64,000 nt of DNA from Gammaproteobacteria bacterium (GCA_013041745.1 JABDRN010000018.1:17170-81169); one strand, 5' to 3'. Shown: positions 19,501-29,734, counted from the stretch's first letter. A program made the numbers and translations. Notes: generated by a model from the letters alone, not told the origin.

Positions 19501-19630
19501 TGACCTTGCTCGTGCTTACCTTGATATGGGTGATCATGAAGGTACCCGCGGTATACTTGAAGAAGTCATCGCAGAAGGTAATGCTGAACAGAAACAGGAA
19601 GCAAATGAGCTGATGGAAAAACTCGACTAG
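16541..19630 (+). CDS. fimV: FimV pilus-assembly/polarity protein
   Basis: A large (1029 aa) inner-membrane protein required for type IV pilus function and polar organisation in Pseudomonas. Order: signal region (about 1-32), FimV N-terminal domain beginning LGLGEIEVSSALNQ, Pro/Gln-rich linker, LysM (about 228-290), coiled coil (about 372-415), TM helix (about 553-575), then a long acidic cytoplasmic region and a C-terminal TPR-type FimV domain (about 983-1029, LDLARAYLDMGDHEGTR). Located between asd and truA as in Pseudomonas. No pil genes are in the window. Confidence 0.95.
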   Translation: MNRGSPVRKLPARKLLGAIVAAALILPETAYTLGLGEIEVSSALNQKLNANIELLSATPEDAETIIVKLASRKEFSRAGLDRPYLLNDLRFKSEVIDGVPHITVTSGSPIREPFLNFLVEIDWPNGHLLREYTVLLDPPVFMTQSATPAATQGGAAGSSGFRPSSSGGANVVPVVTPGAAVSPRPAAGSVAPAVQAQPQVQPQAQSQAVAQTYIPAPYVQQQTTINQPPGSYRIKSGDTTWSLANAMMPDQSITVEQMMIAMLRSNPESFIDENINGLKRGYILRVPDYNEIISVNPAEARALVREQAALWRQYQQTHAGGQPTSAMPADEIGATSYSDDGTAISGEDDAYLEIVSAGSGTSTMSGKDPTEMSAQELRAELALARERVETERVEKEALQQRIDSLEQNLSDMKGMLSIEDDALSDIQALGQPAGTATQGEMLEPALVEEAAEDMAESVAETDDMLAEQRLDDAISEEAEAVESDMAAREDDAETEEGEPAVFLDEAAVDTESAEELQESVEPVQDEVVAEDIVAPPPAAVTQPPADPLSKLLSDPVLLAAAGGGLLLILAVIGLIIRKRRESAEEDEVPAAMGMAADDLESVADDIAAEEIAAAQTEVDVDSLAGDEATSQDAAEEFDSDSTMILDSSVEDTVVTEDSGAALADEDEPRDDVIAEADVYLAYGIYQQAEELLTQAIADNPDRDDYRVKLAETHYASKNAEAFVEVASEIKQRAGNEDTPAWKKVMVMGQDLCADNEMFQGSMVGDLDVDSLAPKAPEMDFDLGLDAVEDKAEENADLDLSHNEEPLELPEMEQAEEPAEEEPKIAEPASEIEFDLSDTGAVEEAPAADEFSLDIDASELDIDIQEEAEEPVASEDDEVHEVGDIDIDFGLDDDTTAAEDEEEVAIDLTEEADSLDLDLDDAFAEESLDTAAAEEPVAEEPAALESIAEEPVAEAAEVEPSSSLDAMTDEDDFDLSSLDDVDEVSTKLDLARAYLDMGDHEGTRGILEEVIAEGNAEQKQEANELMEKLD

Positions 19631-19673
19631 TTAAGTTCGAAACTCATAAACAAATCTGCTGTAAAATAACGAG

Positions 19674-19704
19674 CGCCAGTCTGAGATCAGACTGGCGTTT
19701 TTTA
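19674..19704 (+). terminator. Rho-independent terminator after fimV
   Basis: CGCCAGTCT (19674-19682) pairs perfectly with AGACTGGCG (19689-19697) over a 6-nt loop, followed by TTTTTTATT. It sits between fimV and truA, ending about 20 bp before the truA ATG, so it separates the two transcription units. Confidence 0.85.
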
Positions 19705-19722
19705 TTGTACGTTTTTATGGTC

Positions 19723-20508
19723 ATGAAAAGAATAGCATTAGGTATCGAATATAACGGCAGTCAGTTCAACGGTTATCAGTTACAGTCAGCGGGAACGCGG
19801 ACAGTGCAGGGTGAGCTTGAAAAAGCACTGTCAAAGGTTGCAGATCAGCCTGTACGTCTGACCTGTGCCGGTCGCACTGATACCGGTGTCCATGCTACCG
19901 GCCAGGTGGTGCACTTTGATACATCGGTGCAGCGTGAGTTAAAAGCATGGATGTTAGGTGGCAATACCAATCTGCCGCGCGATATCTCAATACATTGGGT
20001 GCGCCAGGTAAGTGATGATTTCAGTGCGCGCTTCAGTGCGATCTCGCGCAGTTATCGATATATACTGTTTAACCGTAAAGTACGTTCAGCAGTGTTTCAG
20101 CACAATGTTTCGTGGTCATTTGAACCTCTGGATACGACGATGATGAATGCGGCGGCACAGCTGCTCATCGGTGAACATGATTTTTCCGCTTTTCGTTCAT
20201 CGCAATGCCAGGCCAGGCATGCCGTGCGCGAGATGCAGGCGATCAGCGTCAAACGCGAAGGGGAATACGTGATACTGGATATCAAGGCGAACGCATTCCT
20301 GCACCATATGGTGAGGAATATCATGGGCACCCTGATGGTGATCGGCCGTGGTGAACAGCCAGTTTTATGGATGCATGAGTTGTTACAGGCACGGGACAGA
20401 AAAAAAGCCGGAATGACCGCTCAGGCCGCCGGTTTATACCTGATTAATGTAGAATACCCGGAAGAACATGGTTTGCCAGACAGTGGCTGGTTACCGAATA
20501 TAAGCTAG
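19723..20508 (+). CDS. truA: tRNA pseudouridine(38-40) synthase
   Basis: Makes pseudouridine at positions 38-40 of tRNA anticodon arms. The catalytic Asp is in AGRTDTGVHA. The ATG at 19723 gives MKRIALGIEYNGSQFNGYQ, the usual N-terminus (261 aa); in-frame ATG 19717 and TTG 19705 would run back toward the terminator. Lies between fimV and trpF as in pseudomonads. Confidence 0.95.
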   Translation: MKRIALGIEYNGSQFNGYQLQSAGTRTVQGELEKALSKVADQPVRLTCAGRTDTGVHATGQVVHFDTSVQRELKAWMLGGNTNLPRDISIHWVRQVSDDFSARFSAISRSYRYILFNRKVRSAVFQHNVSWSFEPLDTTMMNAAAQLLIGEHDFSAFRSSQCQARHAVREMQAISVKREGEYVILDIKANAFLHHMVRNIMGTLMVIGRGEQPVLWMHELLQARDRKKAGMTAQAAGLYLINVEYPEEHGLPDSGWLPNIS

Positions 20509-20546
20509 TCAGAGTGGATAATAAAGCTACCAGGCATTAAATCTCT

Positions 20547-21170
20547 ATGCGTACTCGTGTTAAAATTTGTGGCATTACCCGTGGTGAGGATGCGCAGCAT
20601 GCGGTCGAGGCTGGTGCTGATGCTATTGGGCTTGTTTTCTATGATAAAAGTCCACGTTTTGTAAGTAATGAGCAGGCGTCTGAAATCAGCCGGATGATAC
20701 CGGCATTTGTCAGTCGAGTAGCACTGTTTAAAGACGCTGATCAGGCGTTCGTCAAGTCAGTACTGGCGCAGGTAGAAATTGATCTTTTACAGTTCCATGG
20801 CAGTGAGACAGCAGCTTATTGTGATCAGTTCGAACGGCCATATATTAAAGCTATAGGCATGAGAGGCCTGGAACATGATGCCGATTTTTTGATTTCCAGT
20901 GCTGAAACTTTTCGCTCCGCAAAAGCTCTATTACTCGATGGTCATGCGCCGGGTGAAGCCGGTGGCTCTGGGGAATCGTTCGATTGGGCTGCAGTTTCAA
21001 AAATCGATAAGCCTGTCGTGCTGGCAGGCGGTTTAACGGTAGAGAATGTGCGTCAGGCAATAGACCTGGTACATCCTTATGCGGTCGATGTCAGCAGTGG
21101 TGTTGAGCGTTCCCCGGGAACCAAAGATAAAGATAAGATTGCTGCCTTTATGGAGCAGGTAAACGCTTGA
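20547..21170 (+). CDS. trpF: Phosphoribosylanthranilate isomerase
   Basis: Third-stage enzyme of tryptophan synthesis, a monofunctional (beta/alpha)8 barrel of 207 aa. The catalytic Cys is in KICGITRGEDA and the phosphate-binding loops are LAGGLTVENV and VDVSSGVE near the C-terminus. It is separate from trpC, unlike the fused enteric enzyme. trpE, trpD, trpG and trpC are not in the window. Confidence 0.96.
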   Translation: MRTRVKICGITRGEDAQHAVEAGADAIGLVFYDKSPRFVSNEQASEISRMIPAFVSRVALFKDADQAFVKSVLAQVEIDLLQFHGSETAAYCDQFERPYIKAIGMRGLEHDADFLISSAETFRSAKALLLDGHAPGEAGGSGESFDWAAVSKIDKPVVLAGGLTVENVRQAIDLVHPYAVDVSSGVERSPGTKDKDKIAAFMEQVNA

Positions 21171-21213
21171 ATATTCTGCAAGCATATACAGAATGACGAT
21201 GTAAGTATTTTTT

Positions 21214-22458
21214 ATGACTCAGTTAATAGATAATTCAGTAAAAGAGAAACCACAATCAGTCGATTATGCATCCATGCCGGATGAGCATGGGCACTTCGGT
21301 ATATATGGTGGCGTATTTGCTTCAGAAACATTGATGCAGGCACTGGACGAACTGCGCGATGCTTATGAAAAAATTAAAACAGATGACGATTTCCAGAAGC
21401 AGTTCGATGCAGATCTTGCGCAGTATGTCGGGCGTCCGAGCCCGCTGTATCTGGCCGAGCGTTTGAGCCAGCAGGTCGGTGGCGCCCAGATCTATCTCAA
21501 GCGTGAAGATCTCAACCATACCGGCGCGCACAAGATAAACAATACCATCGGTCAGGGATTGCTGGCAAAAATGATGGGAAAAAACCGTATCATCGCAGAG
21601 ACCGGTGCCGGCCAGCATGGCGTGGCCTCAGCAACGGTAGCGGCGCGCTTTGGCATGGAATGTATCGTTTATATGGGGGCGGAAGATATCGAGCGCCAGG
21701 CGCCAAATGTCTATCGCATGAAATTGCTTGGCGCAAAAGTGGTCGCAGTTGAATCTGGTTCGAAGACATTGAAGGATGCCTTGAATGAAGCCATGCGTGA
21801 CTGGGTGACGAATGTCGATGATACTTTCTACATCATCGGTACTGTTGCAGGACCGCATCCTTATCCCGCTATGGTGCGTGACTTCCAGGCAATCATCGGC
21901 CGTGAGGCCAAGGTTCAGATGCAGGAGCAGTGCGGATGCCTGCCTGATGCACTGGTTGCCTGTGTCGGCGGCGGTTCAAATGCCATAGGTCTGTTTCATC
22001 CGTTCCTCGAAGATGAGTCGGTTGCAATGTATGGTGTAGAGGGTGGTGGCCTTGGTATCGAAACGGGCAAGCACGCCGCGCCGTTATGTGCAGGTAGTTC
22101 CGGTGTGTTACATGGAAACCGGACCTATATGATGGAAGACGAAAATGGCCAGATCATAGAGACACACTCTGTTTCAGCCGGCCTTGATTATCCCGGTGTC
22201 GGCCCGGAGCATTCATGGTTGAAAGACATAGGTCGTGTCAATTACGTCGCCGCGACTGACGATGAAGCGCTTGAAGCATTCCACACACTAACTCAGGTAG
22301 AAGGCATCATCCCCGCACTGGAATCGAGTCATGCTATCGCCTATGGGATGAAACTGGCTGCGAGCATGAAACCGGATCAACGCATCATCATCAATCTATC
22401 TGGACGTGGTGATAAAGACATAAATACGATAGCGAATATTGAAGGTATAAAGTTGTGA
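21214..22458 (+). CDS. trpB: Tryptophan synthase beta subunit
   Basis: PLP enzyme condensing indole with serine. The PLP Lys is in [13 protein letters not shown] and the phosphate-binding loop is [11 protein letters not shown]. Length 414 aa. Its last 4 bp overlap the trpA start, so translation is probably coupled, which suits the 1:1 complex. Family TrpB1 (not TrpB2) by length and motifs. Confidence 0.97.
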   Translation: MTQLIDNSVKEKPQSVDYASMPDEHGHFGIYGGVFASETLMQALDELRDAYEKIKTDDDFQKQFDADLAQYVGRPSPLYLAERLSQQVGGAQIYLKREDLNHTGAHKINNTIGQGLLAKMMGKNRIIAETGAGQHGVASATVAARFGMECIVYMGAEDIERQAPNVYRMKLLGAKVVAVESGSKTLKDALNEAMRDWVTNVDDTFYIIGTVAGPHPYPAMVRDFQAIIGREAKVQMQEQCGCLPDALVACVGGGSNAIGLFHPFLEDESVAMYGVEGGGLGIETGKHAAPLCAGSSGVLHGNRTYMMEDENGQIIETHSVSAGLDYPGVGPEHSWLKDIGRVNYVAATDDEALEAFHTLTQVEGIIPALESSHAIAYGMKLAASMKPDQRIIINLSGRGDKDINTIANIEGIKL

Positions 22459-23288
22459 GTCGATTAGCCGCTCGTTTTGCCGAGCTTAAAGCCCAGAACA
22501 CAGGCAGCGGGTCAAAAGCTGCGCTTATCCCTTATGTCATGACTGCGGACCCGGTTCCGGAGATAACGTTACCTTTAATGCATGCCATGGTTGCTGCCGG
22601 TGCCGATATTATCGAGCTCGGCGCACCTTTTTCCGATCCTATGGCAGACGGTCCTGTAATACAGGCAGCGTCGGAACGGTCACTGGCCCACGATACCAGT
22701 CTGCATGATGTATTCTCACTGGTTAGTGAATTCCGTAAGACAGACGACAGCACACCGATCGTGATGATGGGTTATCTCAATCCGATCGAAGTCATGGGTT
22801 ATGACTCTTTTGCGCAGCAGGCGTCCGCCTCTGGTATCGATGGTGTAATCACGGTCGATATGCCGCCGGTAGAGGCTGAAAAGTATGTACCTGCATTAAA
22901 ATCTCAGGGGCTGGATCCTGTATTTTTACTGGCGCCGACCAGTACCGAGGAGCGTGTCAAAAAACTGGCAGGTCTCGCCAGTGGTTTTGTTTACTATGTA
23001 TCGCTCAAAGGTGTAACCGGTGCAGCGACGCTGGATGTTGGCGCTGTCGAAGAAAAAGTCGCACAGATCAGGAAGTTTATCGATCTTCCTATCGGCGTAG
23101 GTTTTGGCATCAGCGACGCCGAATCAGCGGCTAAAGTCTCCAGGTGTTCAGACGCTGTGGTGGTCGGTAGTGCGATTGTTAAAAAAATGACCCTGAACAG
23201 CGGGAAAACCGAGCAAGAAAGGTCTATAATTATCAAAGAAATCAGTGATATACTATCTGCCATGCGTGCAGCCATGGACGCTGCTTAA
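22455..23288 (+). CDS. trpA: Tryptophan synthase alpha subunit
   Basis: Cleaves indole-3-glycerol phosphate and passes indole to TrpB through the intersubunit tunnel. Catalytic Glu is in [11 protein letters not shown] and catalytic Asp in the TVDMPPVE segment. Length 277 aa. The GTG start at 22455 overlaps the trpB stop by 4 bp. Confidence 0.96.
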   Translation: MSRLAARFAELKAQNTGSGSKAALIPYVMTADPVPEITLPLMHAMVAAGADIIELGAPFSDPMADGPVIQAASERSLAHDTSLHDVFSLVSEFRKTDDSTPIVMMGYLNPIEVMGYDSFAQQASASGIDGVITVDMPPVEAEKYVPALKSQGLDPVFLLAPTSTEERVKKLAGLASGFVYYVSLKGVTGAATLDVGAVEEKVAQIRKFIDLPIGVGFGISDAESAAKVSRCSDAVVVGSAIVKKMTLNSGKTEQERSIIIKEISDILSAMRAAMDAA

Positions 23289-23366
23289 AATATTGATGTA
23301 AATTGCTGATTTATAACATGTGCTGATTTAGAACATGCGACCAATATTACAGAGCAGGTATATAAA

Positions 23367-24242
23367 ATGAGTTTAAGCTGGTTTGAAAAATTGATGCCAA
23401 CGAGCATTCGAACCGATAGCAGTACGAAACGCGGTGTACCTGAAGGCCTGTGGACCAAGTGTACTGCTTGTAGCGCAGTACTGTATCGTGCAGAGCTGGA
23501 ACGTAATCTTGATGTCTGTCCCAAGTGTAACCATCATATGCGCATCTTCGGGCGTCAACGTATCGCTATGTTTCTCGATGAAGGGCCAGCAGAAGAGATC
23601 GGTGCAAACCTGGTTCCGTTCGACAAGTTAAAATTCAAAGATAGCAAAAAGTATAAAGACCGCTTGCTGCAGGCACAGAAAAACACCAACGAAAAAGATG
23701 CCCTCATCGCCATGAAAGGGAAAGTAAAAGGTGTACCTGTTGTTGTCGCCGCATTTGACTTCCGTTTCATGGGTGGTTCCATGGGTTCAGTGGTTGGCGA
23801 ACGTTTTCTCAAAGCTGCTACCACGGCATTGGAAGAAAAAATTCCTTTTATCTGCTTCTCAGCATCTGGTGGAGCACGTATGCAGGAAGCATTATTTTCA
23901 TTAATGCAGATGGCGAAGACCAGCGCAGTGTTGGCCAAACTGGCCAAGAATCGCATCCCTTATATCTCTGTGCTAACTGACCCGACCATGGGTGGTGTAT
24001 CTGCAAGTTTTGCCATGCTGGGTGACGTGCATATCGCAGAACCCAAAGCATTGATCGGATTTGCCGGACCTCGCGTTATCGAGCAGACCGTCGGCGGTCA
24101 ATTGCCGGAAGGTTTCCAGCGTAGTGAGTTTTTGCTGGAGCATGGTGCTATCGATATGGTTGTCGATCGTCGCGACCTGCGTGATCGTATCGCCAGTCTG
24201 GTACTGATGTTATCTAATAAGCCAGCGACCCAAACCCAATAA
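23367..24242 (+). CDS. accD: Acetyl-CoA carboxylase carboxyltransferase beta subunit
   Basis: Transfers the carboxyl group from biotin to acetyl-CoA, giving malonyl-CoA. The N-terminal zinc ribbon is CTAC...CPKC (about residues 32-54) and the crotonase-type carboxyltransferase core includes [10 protein letters not shown] and [11 protein letters not shown]. Length 291 aa. The trpA-accD-folC order is conserved in gammaproteobacteria. Confidence 0.97.
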   Translation: MSLSWFEKLMPTSIRTDSSTKRGVPEGLWTKCTACSAVLYRAELERNLDVCPKCNHHMRIFGRQRIAMFLDEGPAEEIGANLVPFDKLKFKDSKKYKDRLLQAQKNTNEKDALIAMKGKVKGVPVVVAAFDFRFMGGSMGSVVGERFLKAATTALEEKIPFICFSASGGARMQEALFSLMQMAKTSAVLAKLAKNRIPYISVLTDPTMGGVSASFAMLGDVHIAEPKALIGFAGPRVIEQTVGGQLPEGFQRSEFLLEHGAIDMVVDRRDLRDRIASLVLMLSNKPATQTQ

Positions 24243-24302
24243 TAATTCATGCAGCAGTAGCTCATGCAGCCATGGTTCTCAGTAACGAGGGCCTGAAAGA
24301 TA

Positions 24303-25703
24303 ATGCGTTTTGAATATCTCGATGACTGGCTTGCCTGGCAGGAAAGTCTCAATCCCAAAGAAATTGACCTCGGCCTTGACCGTGTAAACAGCGTGTTACG
24401 AGGGGCAGGTTTGGCCAGCGTATTCAACTGCCCGCTGATTACGGTGGCGGGTACCAACGGCAAGGGGTCTGTGGTCGCCATCCTCGAGGCAGTCGCCTCG
24501 GCTGCAGGGCTGAATGTCTGTAGTTATACCTCGCCACATATCTTTCGATATAACGAACGTATAAAAATCAATGCCATGCCAGTGGACGACGCTTCACTAT
24601 GTGAAGCCTTTCAGCGTATCGATCAGGCACGTGGCGAGATCCCGTTGACTTATTTTGAATTCGGCACGCTGGCAGCCATCGATATTTTTTTCCAGCAGCA
24701 ACCTGACCTGGTGATACTTGAAGTCGGCCTCGGCGGCCGGCTTGATGCGGTCAATGCTATGGATGCAGATGTCAGTATATTAACTTCAGTCGCTATCGAC
24801 CATGTCGACTGGCTGGGTGATGACCGTGAAACCATCGGCTTTGAAAAAGCTGGCATCTTTCGCCAGCACAAAACGGTTATCTGTGGTGACATGGATCCGC
24901 CACAGAGCGTCGTTACAGAGGCCGAGAAAAAACAGTGTGAATTCCTGCAGGCTGGGCGTGATTTTGATGTTTCCTGTGAAGATGACAGCTCTGACGGTAA
25001 CTGGACTTTAGACAGCCCTTACCAGGTATTGACCGGCTTGCCGGTGCCAAACCTTGCCGGTGACTTCCAGAAGTACAATGCTGCCAGCGCTATCGTGGCG
25101 TTACAGGCTCTGCAGGTCGGAATATCGAGATTTAAAATGATCGATCTTGCTCTTGCCTCAACAGCAGCATTGTCAAAGATAGTACTGGCAGGCCGATTTC
25201 AAAAGTTGCATGATCGTCCCTGTGTATTTGTTGATGTGGCGCACAATCCACATGCCGCTGGGGCGCTATCATCACAGCTGAAGCTGACAGCTAGTGCGGA
25301 AGGTAAAACATGGGCAATCGTAGCCATGCTGGCAGATAAAGATATAGTCGGTGTACTGGAAGAGCTTGTTTCTGATATCGATATCTGGTGTATTGCCGGT
25401 CTCGATAATGTGCCCCGGGGCATGACTGTCGAAGCGTTTATAAAGGTGTTGCCCGATATGATTTCAGGCCCGGACATAGCTGTTATAAGCGAGGAAAATC
25501 GACATGATTTGGCGCAAAATCAGTGTACAATGCTGTCTGAAACAGTACTGCTGACAACAAGCGTAACAAACGCATGTCGAGAGGTGCTATCAAGAGCTAA
25601 CGAGACCGACCGTATTATTATCTTCGGCTCGTTCTATACGGTTACTGAAGCGATGCAATTTTTTTCTGTGAATAATGATGAAAGCTCGGAGTTAAGATAC
25701 TAA
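24303..25703 (+). CDS. folC: Dihydrofolate/folylpolyglutamate synthase
   Basis: ATP-dependent addition of glutamate to dihydropteroate and folates. The P-loop is VAGTNGKGSV, with YTSPHIFRYNERI and LEVGLGGRLDAVN following, as in Mur-ligase-like FolC. Length 466 aa, slightly long. Its stop overlaps the next start in TAATG, so translation is likely coupled to the SPOR gene. Confidence 0.94.
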   Translation: MRFEYLDDWLAWQESLNPKEIDLGLDRVNSVLRGAGLASVFNCPLITVAGTNGKGSVVAILEAVASAAGLNVCSYTSPHIFRYNERIKINAMPVDDASLCEAFQRIDQARGEIPLTYFEFGTLAAIDIFFQQQPDLVILEVGLGGRLDAVNAMDADVSILTSVAIDHVDWLGDDRETIGFEKAGIFRQHKTVICGDMDPPQSVVTEAEKKQCEFLQAGRDFDVSCEDDSSDGNWTLDSPYQVLTGLPVPNLAGDFQKYNAASAIVALQALQVGISRFKMIDLALASTAALSKIVLAGRFQKLHDRPCVFVDVAHNPHAAGALSSQLKLTASAEGKTWAIVAMLADKDIVGVLEELVSDIDIWCIAGLDNVPRGMTVEAFIKVLPDMISGPDIAVISEENRHDLAQNQCTMLSETVLLTTSVTNACREVLSRANETDRIIIFGSFYTVTEAMQFFSVNNDESSELRY

Positions 25704-26194
25704 TGGAAGCGCCCCTGCAACAACGTATTGTCGGTGCCATTGTTCTGGTTACACTCGGGGTGATTTTTATCCCCGCATTGCTCGATGGATCGGGTTACCG
25801 GTCTCGTCAGGTGCAGGACATCGAAATCAAGGAAAAGCCCGAGTTTCCGCCGTTGAAGCAGAGGAAGGTGGCACCGATTCCGACCCCACTTGAGGTGAAT
25901 AAGCAGGAACAGGCGAAGCTGCAAAAAACGGATTCCAGGCAGTCGCATAAAAAGCCGATCAAGTCATTTGCACTTCAGGTCGGCACCTTTGGCAGTAATG
26001 AAAATGCAGAGAAAATGCGTGATCAGATGAGAGAAGCAGGGTATACCGCGTTTGTCCATAAATCTACATCCAAGGGAAAAACCAGATACAAAGTCAGGGT
26101 GGGACCTGAGCTGGAGCGCAGTGTTCTGGAAAAAATCAAGTCAGATCTCAAAAAGTCAAAGAAAATCGATGCATATATCGTCAATCACCCGTAA
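25703..26194 (+). CDS. dedD: SPOR-domain membrane protein, DedD-like
   Basis: A 163-aa protein with an N-terminal TM helix (about 9-27), a Lys/Pro-rich linker and a C-terminal SPOR domain (about 90-163: SFALQVGTFGSNENAEKMRDQ). SPOR domains bind peptidoglycan stripped of stem peptides at division sites; DedD promotes septation in E. coli. The folC-dedD-cvpA-purF order supports the name. Confidence 0.88.
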   Translation: MEAPLQQRIVGAIVLVTLGVIFIPALLDGSGYRSRQVQDIEIKEKPEFPPLKQRKVAPIPTPLEVNKQEQAKLQKTDSRQSHKKPIKSFALQVGTFGSNENAEKMRDQMREAGYTAFVHKSTSKGKTRYKVRVGPELERSVLEKIKSDLKKSKKIDAYIVNHP

Positions 26195-26281
26195 CAATAT
26201 GAACCATACGTTCTCATCATGTGCTTTCAGAAAGCCGGCAAAAGCGTATAATACCCCTTTAGAAAAACACATGTGAATTTC

Positions 26282-26776
26282 ATGACAGTCGTAGACGTAG
26301 TCGTAATATTTGTAATTTTCCTCTCTGCCTTATTCAGCCTGATCCGTGGCTTCGTCAAAGAAGCTATCTCGCTGGCGACCTGGATCATCGCTATCTGGCT
26401 GGCAGCTACATTTGCCCCCAAACTGGCCGCGGCACTGCCGAATTCAATCGAGTCTGAAGCTGTACGCCAGGCGATTGGTTTTGGCGTATTATTTGTGCTG
26501 ACGCTAATTGTTGGCACTATCGTGAATACACTGGTCAATCAGATCGTGAAAAAAACCGGGCTCTCTGGAGCGGATCGAATCTTTGGCGTATTCTTCGGTG
26601 TGCTTCGTGGTGCTTTGATCGTTCTCGTATTTGTTGTCATCGGTGGAATGACACCACTACCTGATGCTGAGTGGTGGCAGTCGTCGACTTTACTTCAGTG
26701 GTTCGAAAGTGCCGCTATTGTTATACAGGACTATATTCCGGAAGATCTGAATCTTTCCTACCAACCAACAAAATAA
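26282..26776 (+). CDS. cvpA: CvpA-family membrane protein
   Basis: Four-helix inner-membrane protein of 164 aa, needed for colicin V production in E. coli and linked to envelope homeostasis. The ATG at 26282 gives MTVVDVVVIFVIFLSALFSLIRGFV, which aligns with the E. coli start; an in-frame GTG at 26273 is also possible. It ends 13 bp before purF, its usual partner. Confidence 0.9.
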   Translation: MTVVDVVVIFVIFLSALFSLIRGFVKEAISLATWIIAIWLAATFAPKLAAALPNSIESEAVRQAIGFGVLFVLTLIVGTIVNTLVNQIVKKTGLSGADRIFGVFFGVLRGALIVLVFVVIGGMTPLPDAEWWQSSTLLQWFESAAIVIQDYIPEDLNLSYQPTK

Positions 26777-26789
26777 AGAGTAGCTTCAT

Positions 26790-28283
26790 ATGTGTGGTAT
26801 TACCGGTATAGTTGCGCACAGCGCTGTTAATCTTGATCTATACGAATCATTGTCCGTATTGCAGCACCGTGGTCAGGATGCAGCGGGTATAACGACTTGT
26901 GAAAACGGCCGTTTTTATATGAAGAAAGGGAATGGACTGGTACGAGACGTATTCTATAAAAAACATATGCAACGGCTGCCGGGAAAGATGGGCATCGCGC
27001 ATGCACGTTATCCGACTGCCGGCACCTCATCATCTGCTGAAGCTCAGCCGCTTTATGTCAACTCACCTTATGGTATAGCGCTGGCGCACAACGGCAACCT
27101 GACCAATGCTGAACAGTTGAAGGAGGAGCTGTTTCAGACCGAACTGAGGCATTTAAATACCGATTCAGATACCGAAGCGCTGCTCAATATATTTGCGCAT
27201 GAGCTGCAGTTGATCGCCAAGCCGGACTTCAATCACGAAGATATTTTCATTGCTGTCGAAGGCATACATCGTCGCTGTCGTGGTGGTTATGCCGTAGTCG
27301 CCATGGTCGTAGGTAAGGGCATACTGGCCATCCGTGATCCAAATGGTATCCGTCCCCTGTGTTATGGTATCCGAGAGACCGAGCTGGGGCCCGACTATAT
27401 GGTGGCCTCGGAAAGCGTAGCATTGCAGGCTCAGGGATTTGAACTGGTAAGAGATATCGAACCGGGTGAAGCGATATTCATCAGTGAGGATGGAGAAATG
27501 TTTGCCAGACAATGCGCACAGGATCCGGTGCTGTCTCCCTGTATCTTCGAGTATGTCTATTTTGCCAGGCCAGATTCGATCATCGACGGTATCTCTGTAT
27601 ATAAGTCGCGCCTGCGTATGGGACAGACGCTGGTCCAGAAGATACTTCGTGAGCAGCCTGATCATGATATCGATGTCGTGATCCCCATTCCCGACACCAG
27701 TCGAAGTACTGCGCTGGAAGTTGCATTCCATCTCAATGTTAAGTATCGCGAAGGTTTTATCAAGAACCGTTACATCGGTCGAACATTCATCATGCCCGGG
27801 CAGAAAGAGCGTAAGAAATCCGTTCGTCAGAAGTTAAATCCGATAGAACTGGAGTTTGCTGGCAAGAATGTACTCCTGGTCGATGATTCGATCGTGCGCG
27901 GTACTACCTCCAAACAGATAGTGCAGATGGCTCGTGAGGCCGGTGCTAAAAAAGTTTACATGGCTTCAGCAGCTCCACCGGTACGTCATCCCAATGTATA
28001 CGGTATCGATATGGCATCACATGAAGAATTTGTCGCACATGATAGAACGGTAGAAGAGATCACCGAGATCATCGGTGCAGACTGGTTGATATACCAGGGC
28101 CTCGATGACCTGATCAAAGCAGTGCGTAAAGGTAACAAGGACGTAGAGCAATTTGACTGTTCATGCTTCGATGGTGTCTATATAACAAACGATGTCGATG
28201 ATGCTTATTTCAAGCGCCTCAATGATCAGCGAAACGATTCCGCCAAGAATAAAAAAAATATCAAGGCAGCCGGACAGTTATAA
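26790..28283 (+). CDS. purF: Amidophosphoribosyltransferase
   Basis: First committed step of purine synthesis: PRPP and glutamine to phosphoribosylamine. The N-terminal nucleophile is Cys2 (MCGITGIV), exposed after removal of Met. The PRPP loop is [14 protein letters not shown]. Length 497 aa matches the enteric/pseudomonad form without a propeptide. Follows cvpA as usual. Confidence 0.97.
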   Translation: MCGITGIVAHSAVNLDLYESLSVLQHRGQDAAGITTCENGRFYMKKGNGLVRDVFYKKHMQRLPGKMGIAHARYPTAGTSSSAEAQPLYVNSPYGIALAHNGNLTNAEQLKEELFQTELRHLNTDSDTEALLNIFAHELQLIAKPDFNHEDIFIAVEGIHRRCRGGYAVVAMVVGKGILAIRDPNGIRPLCYGIRETELGPDYMVASESVALQAQGFELVRDIEPGEAIFISEDGEMFARQCAQDPVLSPCIFEYVYFARPDSIIDGISVYKSRLRMGQTLVQKILREQPDHDIDVVIPIPDTSRSTALEVAFHLNVKYREGFIKNRYIGRTFIMPGQKERKKSVRQKLNPIELEFAGKNVLLVDDSIVRGTTSKQIVQMAREAGAKKVYMASAAPPVRHPNVYGIDMASHEEFVAHDRTVEEITEIIGADWLIYQGLDDLIKAVRKGNKDVEQFDCSCFDGVYITNDVDDAYFKRLNDQRNDSAKNKKNIKAAGQL

Positions 28284-28366
28284 AATCGTTCACTCTAGTT
28301 GTACACGTCATATGCAACTGGTTTTCGGGTCATTGTAATTGCAGTTTGAGCTGCGCAGGAACAGGA

Positions 28367-29041
28367 CTACTGTGCAGGAACCAGCCCCATTGAGCCTGCC
28401 AATAAACCGAGCAATACCATCAACCATAATAGGGTTCCGGCGATAATCAGCAAATAATTCCATGCGCTGTACCTGTGGTTCAGATATCCCAGTATGTCAT
28501 TATTGAGCCTGTTTACAGTGGCTTGCACTACTGCCAGAGGGTATGCACTCAGCAAGAAGATAATCAGTGAGATGATGATCATGGTGTTATCTGGCAGCAT
28601 GTTCAGCACACCAGAATTAACCGATACCCTATCCAGGATGTTGCTGATGACGACGGCTGCTACGAATAATGTTGCCAGCAGGTTCGCATTGAACTTGTGT
28701 TTCCTCTCCAGGGTTACAGCGCTTTGGTCGATCAGTTTAAACAGTGAGTGGGTGAAGAAAATCGAGAATATTGCGCGCATCAGCGGAAAAATTCTCTTCT
28801 CTATTCTGGGTTGCAGTAACGACCAGTTCTTGTAAAACCAGTAGACACCATATAGACCGAAACTAAGGATATAGAGGGTTATCAGCTTGCCTTCCGAAAC
28901 GGGGAAGTATGTGATTGCATTTTCACCAGCCATGGTATGATCAGCCGGATCTATGCTGTTATCGGCTACCTCGGAACTCATGGTATCGATTCCTGCAGCC
29001 TGTTCCTGATCCGGTTTTGTCTCTATTTCTGCTTGCTTCAT
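28367..29041 (-). CDS. Multi-pass membrane protein of unknown function
   Basis: A 224-aa protein with an acidic soluble N-terminus (about 1-48) and around five hydrophobic segments (about 52-70, 90-105, 120-137, 155-178 and 196-220). The segment FGLYGVYWFYKNW resembles DUF4234-like membrane proteins, but I am not sure of the family. It stands alone on the minus strand between purF and the L,D-transpeptidase gene, interrupting the purF-metZ block. Confidence 0.6.
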   Translation of the reverse strand: MKQAEIETKPDQEQAAGIDTMSSEVADNSIDPADHTMAGENAITYFPVSEGKLITLYILSFGLYGVYWFYKNWSLLQPRIEKRIFPLMRAIFSIFFTHSLFKLIDQSAVTLERKHKFNANLLATLFVAAVVISNILDRVSVNSGVLNMLPDNTMIIISLIIFLLSAYPLAVVQATVNRLNNDILGYLNHRYSAWNYLLIIAGTLLWLMVLLGLLAGSMGLVPAQ

Positions 29042-29205
29042 GAAAGTTCTTAACTGTAAGCTGCCGGAAAAAATATAATGTAGCTCTTGATTCTAACGCA
29101 GAAGTTTCGATTGAGGAACTTATCTTGCTGTCGCTATTTAATATAAGCTATTGATTATACTTTCAACTGTGTAATACTTTGGATTCGTCTATTCAAGGTA
29201 ATAAA

Positions 29206-29688
29206 GTGAACTCGATAAATATCAACATAACAGAGCAGCAGCTAAGACTGCTGGATGATGAAGGTAATCTGATCCATCAGTACCCGGTGTCGACTTCGAA
29301 ATATGGTACCGGTAACCAGAATGGAAGCGAGCAGACACCGCTCGGGCTGCACCGGATAAAAGACAAGCTGGGTGGTGCCATGCCGGTGAACGAAGTCTTT
29401 ATCGGCAGGGTCCCGCATGGCAACCTGGATGAATGTATCGAACGCGGTGTAGATCTGCCTGATGACGTTATAATGAGCCGGATCATGTGGCTGGAAGGCA
29501 TGGAGCCCGGACGTAACAAGGGCGGTTACGTCGATACTTATCAGCGTTATATCTATATTCATGGCACCAACCACGAAGCAGATATAGGTAGACCTTCGTC
29601 GATTGGATGTATACGAATGTGTAATCAGGATATCGTCGAACTGTTTCGACTGGTTGATGTCGGCACCGAAGTACTGATCGAAGAGTAG
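29206..29688 (+). CDS. L,D-transpeptidase (YkuD) domain protein without signal peptide
   Basis: A 160-aa single YkuD domain. The catalytic motif is HGTNHEADIGRPSSIGCIRM, with the nucleophilic Cys in SIGCIRM. These enzymes form 3-3 cross-links in peptidoglycan or attach proteins to it. The GTG at 29206 has an AAGG at a good distance; a TTG at 29179 would add nine residues. Neither start gives a signal peptide, so export is not explained by the sequence. It is followed 47 bp later by metZ. Confidence 0.8.
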   Translation: MNSININITEQQLRLLDDEGNLIHQYPVSTSKYGTGNQNGSEQTPLGLHRIKDKLGGAMPVNEVFIGRVPHGNLDECIERGVDLPDDVIMSRIMWLEGMEPGRNKGGYVDTYQRYIYIHGTNHEADIGRPSSIGCIRMCNQDIVELFRLVDVGTEVLIEE

Positions 29689-29734
29689 CGATGTCAGGTG
29701 ACGTTTTAGGATGGACATATAGAAGATATTTGAG

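Noticed and set aside
27165..27731. 188-codon minus-strand open frame inside purF
   Set aside because: Antisense to a complete purF; no start signal or family features.
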